64,000 bases of DNA from MGBC114844 sp910585855 (lineage in GTDB: Bacteria; Bacillota; Clostridia; Lachnospirales; Lachnospiraceae): the NCBI GenBank assembly GCA_965646165.1, contig CBFFYP010000010.1, positions 11,904 to 75,903 of the forward strand. Direction: 5' to 3'. The position numbers and the translations under genes were made by a program. Position 1 is the first letter of the stretch, and the number at the start of each line of letters is the position of its first letter. Below the pieces are notes generated by a model. That model saw only the letters and a program-made list of their open reading frames with translations, was not told the DNA's origin and did no database searches. This document shows, piece after piece, positions 26,294 through 35,518 of the stretch.

Positions 26294-29167
26294 ATGTTGG
26301 ATAGGGTTATGAAGATGAAAAGAAGAACAAAAGGGGCAATCAGTATTTTTTTAATGCTGATTTTTGTAGCGTCTTATGTACTTGCCGGATTATTAGTAGA
26401 CGGAGGACGGTATCGAATGGCACAGGTTATGGCAGAGTCTGCATTAGACAGTGCAAATGAATCGGTATTGTCTTATTATAATCAGATGTTGTTTGATCTC
26501 TATGGTATTTTTGCTGTAGATTCTTCCAGTATCAATCTCAATTCTTCGGAAGGGGCAGAAACACTCAGTCAAATTTCTTCTGTATTAAAAAATTATGTAG
26601 ATCAAACTCTTTCTATTACAGATGTAGATTATTCTAGTTATTCCACTTTATTGACAAATTGGATTATGGAGCAGGGGCAAAACAGTACAAAAGAAACGAA
26701 ATATTTTGATGATTATGATTTTGAAGTAACGATAAAAGCCGGAAGCAGTGTAACTCTTGCCAGTACGGATTATGTAGAAAATCAGATTATTGAGCATATG
26801 AAATATCGTGCGCCGATTGAAATTGCATTAGGAGAGGATAGTTTTTTAGGAAAACTAATCGGTATTATTGAATTAAAAGATCGAATGGTAGCAGCTAAAG
26901 ATCAAATTGTGATTACCAATTCTTATAAAAGCCTTTTTCAGGAAGCGGATACATTAATTCAGGATTTAAAATTATATAATGAAAAAGTGATTGCATTTTG
27001 TCATAATCCAGAAGAAATGAAATTTTCTCCCTCGCTTGTTCCAAGTACAGGGACAAAAGATGCAAATGGAAATTTTAATATAGAAAATACAGTTGATCTC
27101 TATGATTTATATGGAAAAGAATTAGATGATCAGTTGAATGAGATTGGAAATCAGCCTATTGAAAGGACAGAGGGAGAAGAAGAATCAGACGAAGAAGAGG
27201 AGGAAAATATTCAAGAGAAATATAGAGAGAAATATGAGGAAGAAATAAAAAAATTTTATGATAAAATAATGGATATTTCCGTAAAAGCAGATGGATTGCA
27301 TACAGAAGCAAATGATTTAAGGGATCGGGTAGAGCGTATAAACAATCGTTATAATGAATATATTGGGGAACTGGAAGGTAAATTAAAGGAAAAACCAGAA
27401 GATGAAAATTACAGAACCGTATATGAGCCTGTGATTGCACAGGCAAAGGCAAAATGCGGGGAGATTTTAAAAAATATTGATTTAATTCTTAATGCAAGAC
27501 AGTATGAAGATGCGATTTATAAGTTAGGACAAACTGACAGTTTTGGATTTTATAGCGGACTGTCGGGTATGATAGATAATCGATGTATGGAAGAAGAAGT
27601 AATATCACCTTATAATATCAGGAGTGCATTGAATGATGGGGACAGTAATTTTGTAAGCAGTGAAATTTCTGGTTATATGGCAGATTTAGAAGAAAATTTA
27701 AAGAAGCTGATGAGTCAGGCAAGTTATTATTATAAATGCAACTGTTTAGAAACGGTAGAAGCGAAGGAAGAAGATTTTAAAATTGAAAATAAAGAAGAGG
27801 ATAAGAAAAAGGAGGAATTTAAAGACTTAAATGCAGAGGATTTAAAAGTAAATTATACACATGCAAGTGATTTGCCCGCACAGAATCGGGATTCTTTGCC
27901 GGATGTCATTGATACCAGCAATGGAGAAAAAGTAATGGATATGGGGATTCAGTTAGTGGATGGATTGGTTGCGATTTTAGAAGAGGCAAGAGATAGTATC
28001 TATGTCAATGAATATATTATGACAACGTTTCCAAACGTAGTGGATTCAAAGGATATGCCAAGTGAACAAACTGATTTGATGAAGAAGAGGGCAGAATATG
28101 CGGCAACTTTGGCAGAGGTAGAATATATTTTAACCGGGAATCCAGATTCAGATGGGAGTGTGCTTACAATAGAAGCAGAACTGCTTGGGATTCGTACTAT
28201 TTTTAATAGTGTAGCAATTTTTACGGATTCGGCAAAACGAAATCAGGCATCAGCGATTGCATCGGCAATTTCTGGTCCATTTGCTCCGGTGGTGACAATC
28301 GTACTTTTAATTGCATGGGCTGTGGCAGAATCGGTATTGGATGTGGTGGAATTAAGAGAAGGAAGTAATAAAATTCCGCTGCTGAAAAAAAGCGGTGACT
28401 GGATGATTTCCGTAGAGAGTGTGATTAATAAATGCATTGATACAATTACAGGGAAAATTACAGATATAGCTACCGATCTTTTGTCTAATATGCAGGAGCA
28501 GGTAAAGGAAAAGACAAACGGTATGATTTATGATATCTATAATACGACTGTGGAGGGAATGGATTCTATTACAACTACTGTAACAAGTGAGCTGGATACA
28601 TGGACAAGTCAGGCAAAAGAAGCAACCGGAAATCAGGCAGGAATGAATAGTGCATTGGATCAGATGAATACGGAAGTGAAAGCAGGAATAAATGAGGTAA
28701 AAAAAGTAGGAGCAGAACTGAGCGAAAATGTAAAGGATCAGGCGGTTAAAATTGCAAGTGAATCTATTGATTTGGCATTTGATAAAACAGAAACCAGTAT
28801 GAAAAATGGAATTAATGGACTGTCTGCTAAGGCAAAAGAAGATATAAAGAAAAATGGTCTTGTGCCCGGGCAGGTAGAAAACGGTGTAGAAAATACAAAA
28901 GTGACATTGAATTATGGAGATTATATGCGTATTTTTTTGCTTATGATGAACCAGCAGACTAAAGTAGAGCGTATTCAGTCATTGATTCAGGCAAATATGA
29001 GATACGGAGGGTCAAAAGAGTTTAAAATGGAAGATTCTGCTGTGGCAGTATGGGCAGATATGGAGTGCAGTATACGATATTTATTTATGACAAATGCGAT
29101 TGTACCAAAGAGTATGAAAAAGGACGGACGGCTGACTTTTACAGTACATAGTGCGAGGGCATATTAA
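26294..29167 (+). CDS. TadG-like large pilus-associated protein
   Basis: A 957-residue protein starting MLDRVMKMKRRTKGAISIFL with a hydrophobic segment (AISIFLMLIFVASYVLAGLLV) and the DGGRYRMAQVMAESALDSA sequence found in clostridial TadG-like proteins (putative Flp pilus-assembly family). A long coiled-coil-rich region (EEEENIQEKYREKYEEEIKK, KADGLHTEANDLRDRVERIN) follows, then a second hydrophobic stretch at about residues 650-690 (AIASAISGPFAPVVTIVLLIAWAV in part). There is no vWA MIDAS motif, which many TadG have. A stalk, tip or periplasm-like spanning role in the pilus is likely. Sixteen bp after the TadE-like gene; one bp before the next. Confidence 0.75.
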   Translation: MLDRVMKMKRRTKGAISIFLMLIFVASYVLAGLLVDGGRYRMAQVMAESALDSANESVLSYYNQMLFDLYGIFAVDSSSINLNSSEGAETLSQISSVLKNYVDQTLSITDVDYSSYSTLLTNWIMEQGQNSTKETKYFDDYDFEVTIKAGSSVTLASTDYVENQIIEHMKYRAPIEIALGEDSFLGKLIGIIELKDRMVAAKDQIVITNSYKSLFQEADTLIQDLKLYNEKVIAFCHNPEEMKFSPSLVPSTGTKDANGNFNIENTVDLYDLYGKELDDQLNEIGNQPIERTEGEEESDEEEEENIQEKYREKYEEEIKKFYDKIMDISVKADGLHTEANDLRDRVERINNRYNEYIGELEGKLKEKPEDENYRTVYEPVIAQAKAKCGEILKNIDLILNARQYEDAIYKLGQTDSFGFYSGLSGMIDNRCMEEEVISPYNIRSALNDGDSNFVSSEISGYMADLEENLKKLMSQASYYYKCNCLETVEAKEEDFKIENKEEDKKKEEFKDLNAEDLKVNYTHASDLPAQNRDSLPDVIDTSNGEKVMDMGIQLVDGLVAILEEARDSIYVNEYIMTTFPNVVDSKDMPSEQTDLMKKRAEYAATLAEVEYILTGNPDSDGSVLTIEAELLGIRTIFNSVAIFTDSAKRNQASAIASAISGPFAPVVTIVLLIAWAVAESVLDVVELREGSNKIPLLKKSGDWMISVESVINKCIDTITGKITDIATDLLSNMQEQVKEKTNGMIYDIYNTTVEGMDSITTTVTSELDTWTSQAKEATGNQAGMNSALDQMNTEVKAGINEVKKVGAELSENVKDQAVKIASESIDLAFDKTETSMKNGINGLSAKAKEDIKKNGLVPGQVENGVENTKVTLNYGDYMRIFLLMMNQQTKVERIQSLIQANMRYGGSKEFKMEDSAVAVWADMECSIRYLFMTNAIVPKSMKKDGRLTFTVHSARAY

Positions 29168-29168
29168 T

Positions 29169-29891
29169 ATGGAAAGAATAGCGGCAAAACAAGAACAAAG
29201 GATACAAAAACAGAGTGGTTCTATTACGGTGGAGGCAACACTGGTGCTTCCGGTTTATATACTGGCGATTTTATTTATTATTAATTTTTTAAATATTTCG
29301 TATTTACAATTAACGATTCAGCAGGGGCTGAATAATGCAGGAAGGACACTTTCCCAATATTGCTATGCGGTTGATTTGACGCTTGGAATAGAAAAGATTA
29401 ATCAGGAAGCAGAAAAGATTGATGGAAAAGTGAAAGAAGTAGAGGGAGTGGTAACAAATTTTAAGGAGATTACCGGGACAGCAGCAAGTATTTTTCAGGA
29501 ATTTTCTCTAGATCGGCTAAAAGAATTGGTCAGTCAGGGCAAGGCATTTTTAAAAAGCGTAAAGTCTATGAAATCCAGTCTTGCCCAGATAAAAGGAGGA
29601 GATATTGTCGATTATCTTTTGACAACAGGTTCGGAACTGGGGACAAGTATGCTGGTAGAGGCGATGGTAGATGAGTACTTAAATGAAATGAAAGTAAATC
29701 GTTCGATGCTGAATGGAAAGATACAGTATCAGGTCTGCCTTAGTCCGAAGGGAGAGGATTTGGTATTGATTGCGACTTATCAGTATCAATCGGGTATGTT
29801 TTCTATGTTTACAGACGGAATTGATATGAGGCAGGTAGTTGTGCTGCATCCTTGGGTTGGAGGAAAGACAAAAGGAGTTCGGCAGAAATAG
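29169..29891 (+). CDS. TadE-like pseudopilin (second)
   Basis: A 240-residue protein, MERIAAKQEQRIQKQSGSIT then VEATLVLPVYILAILFIINF: the G-S-I-T-V-E-A motif and helix of TadE/TadF proteins after a longer leader. Extracytoplasmic part with helices (IEKINQEAEKIDGKVKEVEG) and a short beta end. ATG 29169 follows GAGGG with normal spacing, directly after the stop of the TadG-like gene. Confidence 0.8.
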   Translation: MERIAAKQEQRIQKQSGSITVEATLVLPVYILAILFIINFLNISYLQLTIQQGLNNAGRTLSQYCYAVDLTLGIEKINQEAEKIDGKVKEVEGVVTNFKEITGTAASIFQEFSLDRLKELVSQGKAFLKSVKSMKSSLAQIKGGDIVDYLLTTGSELGTSMLVEAMVDEYLNEMKVNRSMLNGKIQYQVCLSPKGEDLVLIATYQYQSGMFSMFTDGIDMRQVVVLHPWVGGKTKGVRQK

Positions 29892-29908
29892 ACAATGAGG
29901 TTAAGCGG

Positions 29909-30523
29909 ATGAAATATGGTTTAGCGGGGATTCTGGGTTTGGGAATTGGAATAGGAAATTTATTTTTAATATTTTTTATACAAAAAAAAGCGGATATACT
30001 TTTTATTTCGATAAAAAAATGGTATCGTGAACCTGCCGTTTGGATCGTATCGGCTGGTATGGCAGGGGCAGCAGTTTATCTGACATGGATTTTTGAAGAG
30101 TGGAATTATATATGGGGAGTAGAAATGCTGCTTTGTGCCTATCTGCTCCCGCTGAGCTGGATTGACTTTCGCTGTCAGATGCTGCCGGATTTGTTTCATA
30201 TTGTATATGGAATTTTGTTTTTTATCTATAAAATTCGATTTGGAAGTGCTTATGACTTTTGGAATGGTATATTTGCAGCAGCCTGTGTCTTTGTTTTTTT
30301 AGATCTTATCTGCTGGCTGAAAAAAGAACACTTTGGACTGGGCGATTTTAAACTTTTATGTGTATGTGGTTTTTTGGTTGGGATGCCGGGAATCTTTTAT
30401 CTTTTTTTTCGTGGGCTTGCAGCAGCAGCTCTCTATAGTTTGGTACAGATGGGTAGAAAAAAAGCAAATTTAAAGACAGAGTTTCCGTTTGTACCTTTTT
30501 TATTGCTTGGCGTATTGATATAA
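29909..30523 (+). CDS. Prepilin peptidase, A24 family (first copy)
   Basis: A 204-residue polytopic membrane protein. The two catalytic aspartates of A24 peptidases are visible: D in LSWIDFRCQMLPD and D in FGLGDFKLL (the GxGD motif). Helices surround both. It lacks the N-terminal methylase Cys pairs of full-size PilD, like TadV/CpaA. Start at ATG 29909 after AATGAGG, just past the upstream stop. It would cleave leaders of the pilin and TadE-like proteins. The same locus has a second A24 gene at 32763. Confidence 0.85.
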   Translation: MKYGLAGILGLGIGIGNLFLIFFIQKKADILFISIKKWYREPAVWIVSAGMAGAAVYLTWIFEEWNYIWGVEMLLCAYLLPLSWIDFRCQMLPDLFHIVYGILFFIYKIRFGSAYDFWNGIFAAACVFVFLDLICWLKKEHFGLGDFKLLCVCGFLVGMPGIFYLFFRGLAAAALYSLVQMGRKKANLKTEFPFVPFLLLGVLI

Positions 30524-30550
30524 AGTTTGGATAGAATAAGGAGAAGTGAA

Positions 30551-31975
30551 ATGGATACTTATGAAATCGTATCAGAGGTAAGAGGGATGGAGTCATTTTT
30601 AGTTGTTTATCATAAAAATGAAGCATATCTAAATGAATACCTTTTAAAGATGATAGAATATAATTCGATTTTAGGGGTTTTGCCTGTAAAGAGTCAAAAT
30701 CGAAATGGAACAACTATTTTAAATTATCCGCTGGGAAATAAATTTAAACTGCTTTCTTTGATTCAGCAGAATGAAATCGATAAGGAAGGGGCAAAAATTG
30801 TTTATACACGTCTTATAGATGCAATTATGAAAATGGGAGAATATTTTTTAAATGCCGATCAGTTTCTTTATCAGTTAGAATATCTTTATGTAGATAAAAC
30901 ATTAAATCCATACTTGGTTTATCTTCCTTTTGAAAATATTCGAAATCAGGGAATGGAACGGGTATGGAGAGAATTTTTTTTAAATTTATTGTCCTATTTT
31001 GCAGAGGGAAAGCAGGATGCATTTTATGATAAATTAATGCGTTATTTAATTCAGCCAAGATTTTTTTTAAAAGAATTTCAGGAATTTTTAACAGAGCCTG
31101 CTTCAGAGGGAAGCAGTCCGATTTTTTCTGTAAAAGATCAGCTTAACCAAACACAAAAGAAAGAAGAAACCATACAACAGGAGATACCTTCTAATACAGG
31201 AAAGGCATTAGGAGGACTGTCAAGACTGCCGTTTTCTATTCCGGGAAAATCGGATTCTTCTTATCCTGAAATAAAAAAACCACAGCCAGAGAATAAAACA
31301 AAGCCAGAAAAAGAAGAAAAAAAGGAAGACGAATCCAAACAAGAATCGACACAAACGACAAAAACCAATGAAAAGAAAGGTATCTTTTCCAAACTTTTTG
31401 GAGGAAAAGAAAAGAAATCAGAAAAATCAGAAAAGGTGGAAAAATCAGGGCTAAAACTGCCTCCTGCTATTTCAGAAAAGGAAAATACTGCAGAAAAGGA
31501 AAAATCCAAAGAAAAACTATCCGAACCAAATAGAGTCAGAAATTACTATCCGACCAGACAGGAAGAAAATAATAATATAATAAAACAAGCAGAAAAAAAA
31601 GAAGAACAATGGTCAAATTCACATTTTTATACATTATCACAAGAGGAGGATGCTACTGTATTGGCAGAGGAAGCGTGTGCAACGGCAATGTTAGAAGATG
31701 TTCATTTAATCAGTCATGGGGTTTATATTCCAATCAGTCAGTTTCCGTTTACAATCGGAAAGGCAAGTGCAAACTATATTGTAGTCAATCCTACTGTTTC
31801 CAGACTTCATGCTACAATCAGCAGGCAGGGAAATCAGTATTACATTGTAGACGAACACTCTAAAAACCATACTTATATCAATGGGCAGATGATTGCAGCG
31901 GGAACATTGACAGAACTGCATGAAGGCGATCAAGTACGCCTTAGCAATGAAGAATTTACATTTCATATTCGGTAA
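30551..31975 (+). CDS. FHA-domain protein with N-terminal DUF6382-like domain
   Basis: A 474-residue cytoplasmic protein. Residues 1-190 (MDTYEIVSEVRGMESFLVVY.., FLYQLEYLYVDKTLNPYLVY) match the domain often called DUF6382 found with FHA in clostridia. A Lys/Glu-rich linker (about 210-340) contains possible phosphorylation sites. The C-terminal FHA domain shows FTIGKASANYIVVNPTVSRL (G-K and S-R-L-H) and HSKNHTYINGQ (N-x-T-Y-I-N-G), the phosphothreonine-binding residues. Start ATG 30551 after AAGGAGAAG. With the adjacent PP2C and the kinase at 14.9 kb this suggests phosphothreonine control of the pilus, as FHA/kinase/phosphatase trios do for type VI secretion; inference from context. Confidence 0.9.
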   Translation: MDTYEIVSEVRGMESFLVVYHKNEAYLNEYLLKMIEYNSILGVLPVKSQNRNGTTILNYPLGNKFKLLSLIQQNEIDKEGAKIVYTRLIDAIMKMGEYFLNADQFLYQLEYLYVDKTLNPYLVYLPFENIRNQGMERVWREFFLNLLSYFAEGKQDAFYDKLMRYLIQPRFFLKEFQEFLTEPASEGSSPIFSVKDQLNQTQKKEETIQQEIPSNTGKALGGLSRLPFSIPGKSDSSYPEIKKPQPENKTKPEKEEKKEDESKQESTQTTKTNEKKGIFSKLFGGKEKKSEKSEKVEKSGLKLPPAISEKENTAEKEKSKEKLSEPNRVRNYYPTRQEENNNIIKQAEKKEEQWSNSHFYTLSQEEDATVLAEEACATAMLEDVHLISHGVYIPISQFPFTIGKASANYIVVNPTVSRLHATISRQGNQYYIVDEHSKNHTYINGQMIAAGTLTELHEGDQVRLSNEEFTFHIR

Positions 31976-31998
31976 AATTTAAAGAATGGTGGAACGAT

Positions 31999-32766
31999 AT
32001 GGAGATTGGATATATTACAGATATTGGAAAGGTCAGAACCGAAAATCAAGATCGCTGTTTGATATTGAAAAGAAAAGTTGGAACAGAGGATATGCTGCTG
32101 TGTATGGTAGCAGACGGAATGGGAGGGACGGGAAACGGAGGATTTGCCAGTCAGACTGTAACAGAACAAATGCAGAACTGGTGGAACAGAAAGCTGCCGG
32201 AGTTATTAGAAAAACCAGAGATTCATGCCTATATTTCCCAGAGTCTAAATCAAAATATCCTGCAATGGAATCATATGATTTATCAGCAGTCAAAAAGATG
32301 TTTTATTTCGACAGGAACGACCCTTTCTCTGCTGTTTGCCTATCAAAATCAAGCAGTATTAAAACAGATCGGTGACAGCCGAATCTACTTAGAACGGGAC
32401 AAGGAATGGATACAGCTTACTACCGATCAGACATGGGAACAGCAGGAGATTGCAAAGGGAAAAAATCCACTGTTAGATAAAGATTTCAATAAAAAAAAAG
32501 GAGCACTGACTAATGCACTTGGAACGGCAAAAAGCTGTCGGATTGCTACACAGATGATGCAGATGGCATATCAGGATCGATATCTGATCTGCAGTGATGG
32601 ATTTTACCGCTATATTCATCCAGAGACAGATTTAAAAGATTCAGAGCAAACAGCACAGAGCATTTTAGAAGATATGGCAGAAAAAATTCAAACGACACCT
32701 GCAAATGACAACTATACAGCAATCTTAATCCACTATAAAAAAAGTCAGGAGGATAACAAAAAATGA
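31999..32766 (+). CDS. PP2C-family Ser/Thr protein phosphatase
   Basis: A 255-residue phosphatase. Metal-site motifs: TENQD at 14-18, ADGMGG at 38-43, STGTTLSLLFAY, QIGDSRIYL and ICSDGFYRYI, then NDNYTAIL at the end. These are the PPM/PP2C blocks that hold two metal ions and dephosphorylate Ser/Thr. It overlaps the downstream prepilin peptidase gene by four bases (ATGA), so coupled translation is likely. Natural antagonist of the Hanks-type kinase nearby. Confidence 0.92.
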   Translation: MEIGYITDIGKVRTENQDRCLILKRKVGTEDMLLCMVADGMGGTGNGGFASQTVTEQMQNWWNRKLPELLEKPEIHAYISQSLNQNILQWNHMIYQQSKRCFISTGTTLSLLFAYQNQAVLKQIGDSRIYLERDKEWIQLTTDQTWEQQEIAKGKNPLLDKDFNKKKGALTNALGTAKSCRIATQMMQMAYQDRYLICSDGFYRYIHPETDLKDSEQTAQSILEDMAEKIQTTPANDNYTAILIHYKKSQEDNKK

Positions 32767-33260
32767 AAAATCATATCGTACTGGCTTTTTTACTGTGTGC
32801 CGCATTGATACAGGATATTTTAACAAGAAAAATTAAAAATCGCTTTAATTTATTTTCACTTGCTGTTTCATTTCTCTGTGTGATATGGAGCAGAGAAATA
32901 AAGATTTGGGATGCACTGGCAGGATTTGCCTGCAGCTTTATTTTAGGAATACTGCTTTGGAGAATCGGTGCAATCCGGGCGGGAGATGCAAAATTTATGT
33001 GGACAGTTGGTGTTTTAAAGGGATGGAAACATTTTTTATTTAGTATGGCATATAGTATTTTGGCAGGCGGAGTAATTGGAATTTTTATTATTCTTGTGAA
33101 AAAAGATGGGAAACGGCGTATGAAACGTTTGTGGAGGTATTTGGAAACGATATTTTTACAGAAAAAAGTATTTCAGTATGAGGCAGAAGAACCAGAAGAA
33201 TTTCCATTTTCCATTCCTCTTGCAGTTGGATGCTTGTTAGAATATTTTTATCTGATTTAA
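32763..33260 (+). CDS. Prepilin peptidase, A24 family (CpaA/TadV-like, second copy)
   Basis: A 165-residue polytopic protein. First catalytic Asp in LIQDILTRKIKN, second in IRAGDAKFMW (GxxGD-like AGDAK), as in CpaA/TadV. C-terminal tail EAEEPEEFPFSIPLAVGCLL. Start codon overlaps the PP2C stop. The presence of two A24 enzymes in one locus may mean separate processing of the pilin and TadE-like proteins. Confidence 0.88.
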   Translation: MKNHIVLAFLLCAALIQDILTRKIKNRFNLFSLAVSFLCVIWSREIKIWDALAGFACSFILGILLWRIGAIRAGDAKFMWTVGVLKGWKHFLFSMAYSILAGGVIGIFIILVKKDGKRRMKRLWRYLETIFLQKKVFQYEAEEPEEFPFSIPLAVGCLLEYFYLI

Positions 33261-33270
33261 ATGGTGGGGA

Positions 33271-33419
33271 GGACGCTGAAATCCAAAGGAAGGTCTGCTC
33301 CGAGCCCGCTTGCGCTTAGTATTTTTTCGTAGCGGGTACATAAGGTGCTAAAGTACAGCACCTAAGTACCGACGGGAAATGATGACCCTGTGCAGACCTT
33401 CCTTTGGATTTTGGCGTCC
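33271..33419 (+). repeat. Hairpin element family 1, copy E
   Basis: Begins GGACGCTG and ends GGCGTCC. Outer arm AAATCCAAAGGAAGGTCTG pairs exactly with CAGACCTTCCTTTGGATTT. Inner hairpin GGTGCT/AGCACC. It closes the Tad operon, directly after the last gene. Confidence 0.9.
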
Positions 33420-33499
33420 CCTCCCTTTTGCTTGTAAATTGTGAAAAAGTATAATAAAATGGTATTTGAAAATAATAAGAAATAGGGAGAGTTTTTTCG

Positions 33500-34030
33500 A
33501 TGGCAGAATATAGAAGAATACGACTAGAGGAAATAAATCGTGCGTTGTTTCAGGGTTTTATTCGACGTCAAGTTGTTACAGAATGTTGGAGAAAAGAGAG
33601 TACAGAGTGGATAATTAAGAGTGATCCGTTTATTGATGATTGGTCAGAAGCGGATTATCAAATGTTGATTGATTGTTTAAAAGATACTGTTTCTGCCGGG
33701 GGTTTTGTTTTTGGCGCTTTTTGTGGGAAGTGTTTAAAGGGGTTTGTTTCGGTTGAATCGGGACTGTTTGGAGGGGAACAAAAGTATTTGGATTTGTCAA
33801 GTATTCATGTATCGGAGGAGATGCGTGGACAGGGAATTGGAAGAGTTCTTTTTGATTCAGCAAAGGAGTGGGCAAAAAAAGAGGGAGCAAAGAAATTGTA
33901 TATTTCAGCTCATTCTGCTGTAGAAAGTCAGGTATTTTATAAGGCAATGGGATGTGTAGAAGCACAGGTAGTTTGTCAAAAACATATAGAAGCAGAACCT
34001 TATGGTTGCCAGTTAGAATGTCAGTTATAG
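33500..34030 (+). CDS. GNAT-family N-acetyltransferase
   Basis: A 176-residue protein. Core blocks: GGFVFGAFCGKCLKGFVSVE, then YLDLSSIHVSEEMRGQGIGR with the acetyl-CoA loop R-G-Q-G-I-G, LFDSAKEWAKKEGAKKLYIS and ESQVFYKAMGCVEAQ. The ending HIEAEPYGCQLECQL is typical of a clostridial GNAT subgroup of unknown substrate. GGGAGAG precedes the ATG. A monocistronic gene between element E and spoVT. Confidence 0.85.
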   Translation: MAEYRRIRLEEINRALFQGFIRRQVVTECWRKESTEWIIKSDPFIDDWSEADYQMLIDCLKDTVSAGGFVFGAFCGKCLKGFVSVESGLFGGEQKYLDLSSIHVSEEMRGQGIGRVLFDSAKEWAKKEGAKKLYISAHSAVESQVFYKAMGCVEAQVVCQKHIEAEPYGCQLECQL

Positions 34031-34247
34031 ATAGTGGAGCGAAGCTTATTTTGTTTTTAAAATAAAATGGAAAAATAGAGAGAAATAAAAGGCTGATGTA
34101 TAAATCCCCATTATTTACAGATAATAACTTCATAATCGCTAGATAAAACATAAAAAGGTGATTGAGAAACAGGGTGAAAGAGTGATTCATCGATAAGAGG
34201 AAAGCTGTAATGCTCATGAAGATAAGAAAATGGAGGATTTAAATTTT

Positions 34248-34796
34248 ATGAAGGCAACAGGAATTGTAAGACGAATTGATGATTTGGGGAGAATTGTTAT
34301 ACCGAAGGAAATTAGACGGACATTAAGAATTCGGGAATCAGACCCACTTGAGATTTTTACAGACAGGGAGGGAGAAATTATTTTAAAAAAATATTCTCCT
34401 ATTGGTGAGTTAAGTTTGTTTGCAAAACAGTATGCAGAGAGTTTATCACAGACAACAGGACTTACGGTGTGTATTACCGATCGGGATCAGGTGATTGCAG
34501 CTACCGGAACTGCGAAAAAAGAGCTTTTAGAAAATGCAATCAGCAAACCTTTGGAAAATATGATGCAGGAACGAGAAAATTTTCTGTCTTCGAAAGATGG
34601 GAGAAATAATATTCCGGTAATTCAAAACCAGAAGGAAGAATATCTGTCACAGGTAATTTATCCGATTATTTGCGAAGGTGATGTAATCGGAACGGTTATT
34701 TTGTTAGATAAAGAGAAAAAAGGTATTATGGGCGATACGGAGATGAAATTAGTCAGTGTGGCAGCAGGATTTTTAGGACGTCAGATGGAAAATTAG
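34248..34796 (+). CDS. spoVT: Stage V sporulation protein T (AbrB/GAF regulator)
   Basis: A 182-residue regulator. The AbrB/MazE-type swapped-hairpin DNA-binding domain (MKATGIVRRIDDLGRIVIPK, then EIRRTLRIRESDPLEIF) is followed by a GAF domain (SQTTGLTVCITDRDQVIAAT, VIYPIICEGDVIGTVILLD). SpoVT tunes late forespore genes under sigma-G. ATG 34248 is chosen because GGAGG at 34232-34236 precedes it and the family starts with MKATG; the earlier in-frame ATG at 34230 overlaps that site. Strong evidence for an endospore former. Confidence 0.93.
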   Translation: MKATGIVRRIDDLGRIVIPKEIRRTLRIRESDPLEIFTDREGEIILKKYSPIGELSLFAKQYAESLSQTTGLTVCITDRDQVIAATGTAKKELLENAISKPLENMMQERENFLSSKDGRNNIPVIQNQKEEYLSQVIYPIICEGDVIGTVILLDKEKKGIMGDTEMKLVSVAAGFLGRQMEN

Positions 34797-34828
34797 AAAC
34801 GGGCAAATATGCTTTGCTACCTATATTG

Positions 34829-34868
34829 AGCGCAGATAACAGGAATAGAATAGAAAGTTATCTGCGCT
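34829..34868. terminator. Hairpin downstream of spoVT (weak terminator)
   Basis: AGCGCAGATAAC and GTTATCTGCGCT form a perfect 12-bp stem with a 16-base loop. There is no T-run, so termination is uncertain; it could be a transcript-stabilising hairpin. Confidence 0.4.
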
Positions 34869-35035
34869 AATTGATTGGAAAAAAGGCGGTCAGTATATGT
34901 CTTAAAATTGATCTTAAAATAGAAAATTTACTGCAAAGTCAGAGAGCAAATGGTGTTCTTTTGGAAAAAAGAAAAAGGATTTGTTAGGGAATCCCATAAA
35001 TTCGGCATTTTTTGTAGGAATCTCTATAATTTTCC

Positions 35036-35064
35036 TTGACAAATGGGATAAGAGAGTTTATAAA
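35036..35064 (+). promoter_or_regulatory. Sigma-A promoter of hup
   Basis: TTGACA (35036-35041), 17-bp spacer, TATAAA (35059-35064). The leader holds a CGAGGT/ACCTCG hairpin (35079-35111) before the AGGAGG ribosome site. This is the main content of the 356-bp spoVT-hup gap. Confidence 0.85.
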
Positions 35065-35152
35065 TAAACATGAGGGTTCGAGGTGCTGAGAAAAACAGAA
35101 ACAAAACCTCGCAATTTATGAAGTAAACATATTTGATAGGAGGAGTTAATCC

Positions 35153-35425
35153 ATGAACAAGACAGAACTTATCGCAGCTATGGCTGAAAGTGCAGAGTTA
35201 TCCAAGAAAGATGCAGAGAAGGCATTGAAGGCATTTGTTGACGTTGTTACAGAAGAGTTAAAGAAAGGTGAGAAGGTTCAGTTGGTCGGTTTCGGTACAT
35301 TTGAAGTTTCTGAAAGAGCAGAAAGAACAGGCAGAAATCCTCAGACAAAGGAAACGATTACAATCGCAGCTTCTAAAGCTCCAAAGTTTAAGGCAGGAAA
35401 AGCATTGAAGGATGCCTTGAACTAG
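35153..35425 (+). CDS. hup: DNA-binding protein HU
   Basis: A 90-residue HU protein: [40 protein letters not shown] (beta-arm base), [18 protein letters not shown] (DNA-intercalating arm with NP) and the closing [11 protein letters not shown]. Homodimer that bends and compacts the chromosome. Strong own promoter and terminator suggest high expression as a single gene. Normal length. Confidence 0.97.
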   Translation: MNKTELIAAMAESAELSKKDAEKALKAFVDVVTEELKKGEKVQLVGFGTFEVSERAERTGRNPQTKETITIAASKAPKFKAGKALKDALN

Positions 35426-35449
35426 ATTCTAATTAGGTAAGAAACGATA

Positions 35450-35493
35450 AGACGGTCCCGTAGATAAATCCTGCACGGGTACCGTCTTTTTTT
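35450..35493 (+). terminator. Rho-independent terminator of hup
   Basis: GACGGTCCCGT and ACGGGTACCGTC pair around a 13-base loop and are followed by seven T residues. Confidence 0.9.
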
Positions 35494-35518
35494 GTGAATG
35501 ATAGGAGGAAAATTTAAG

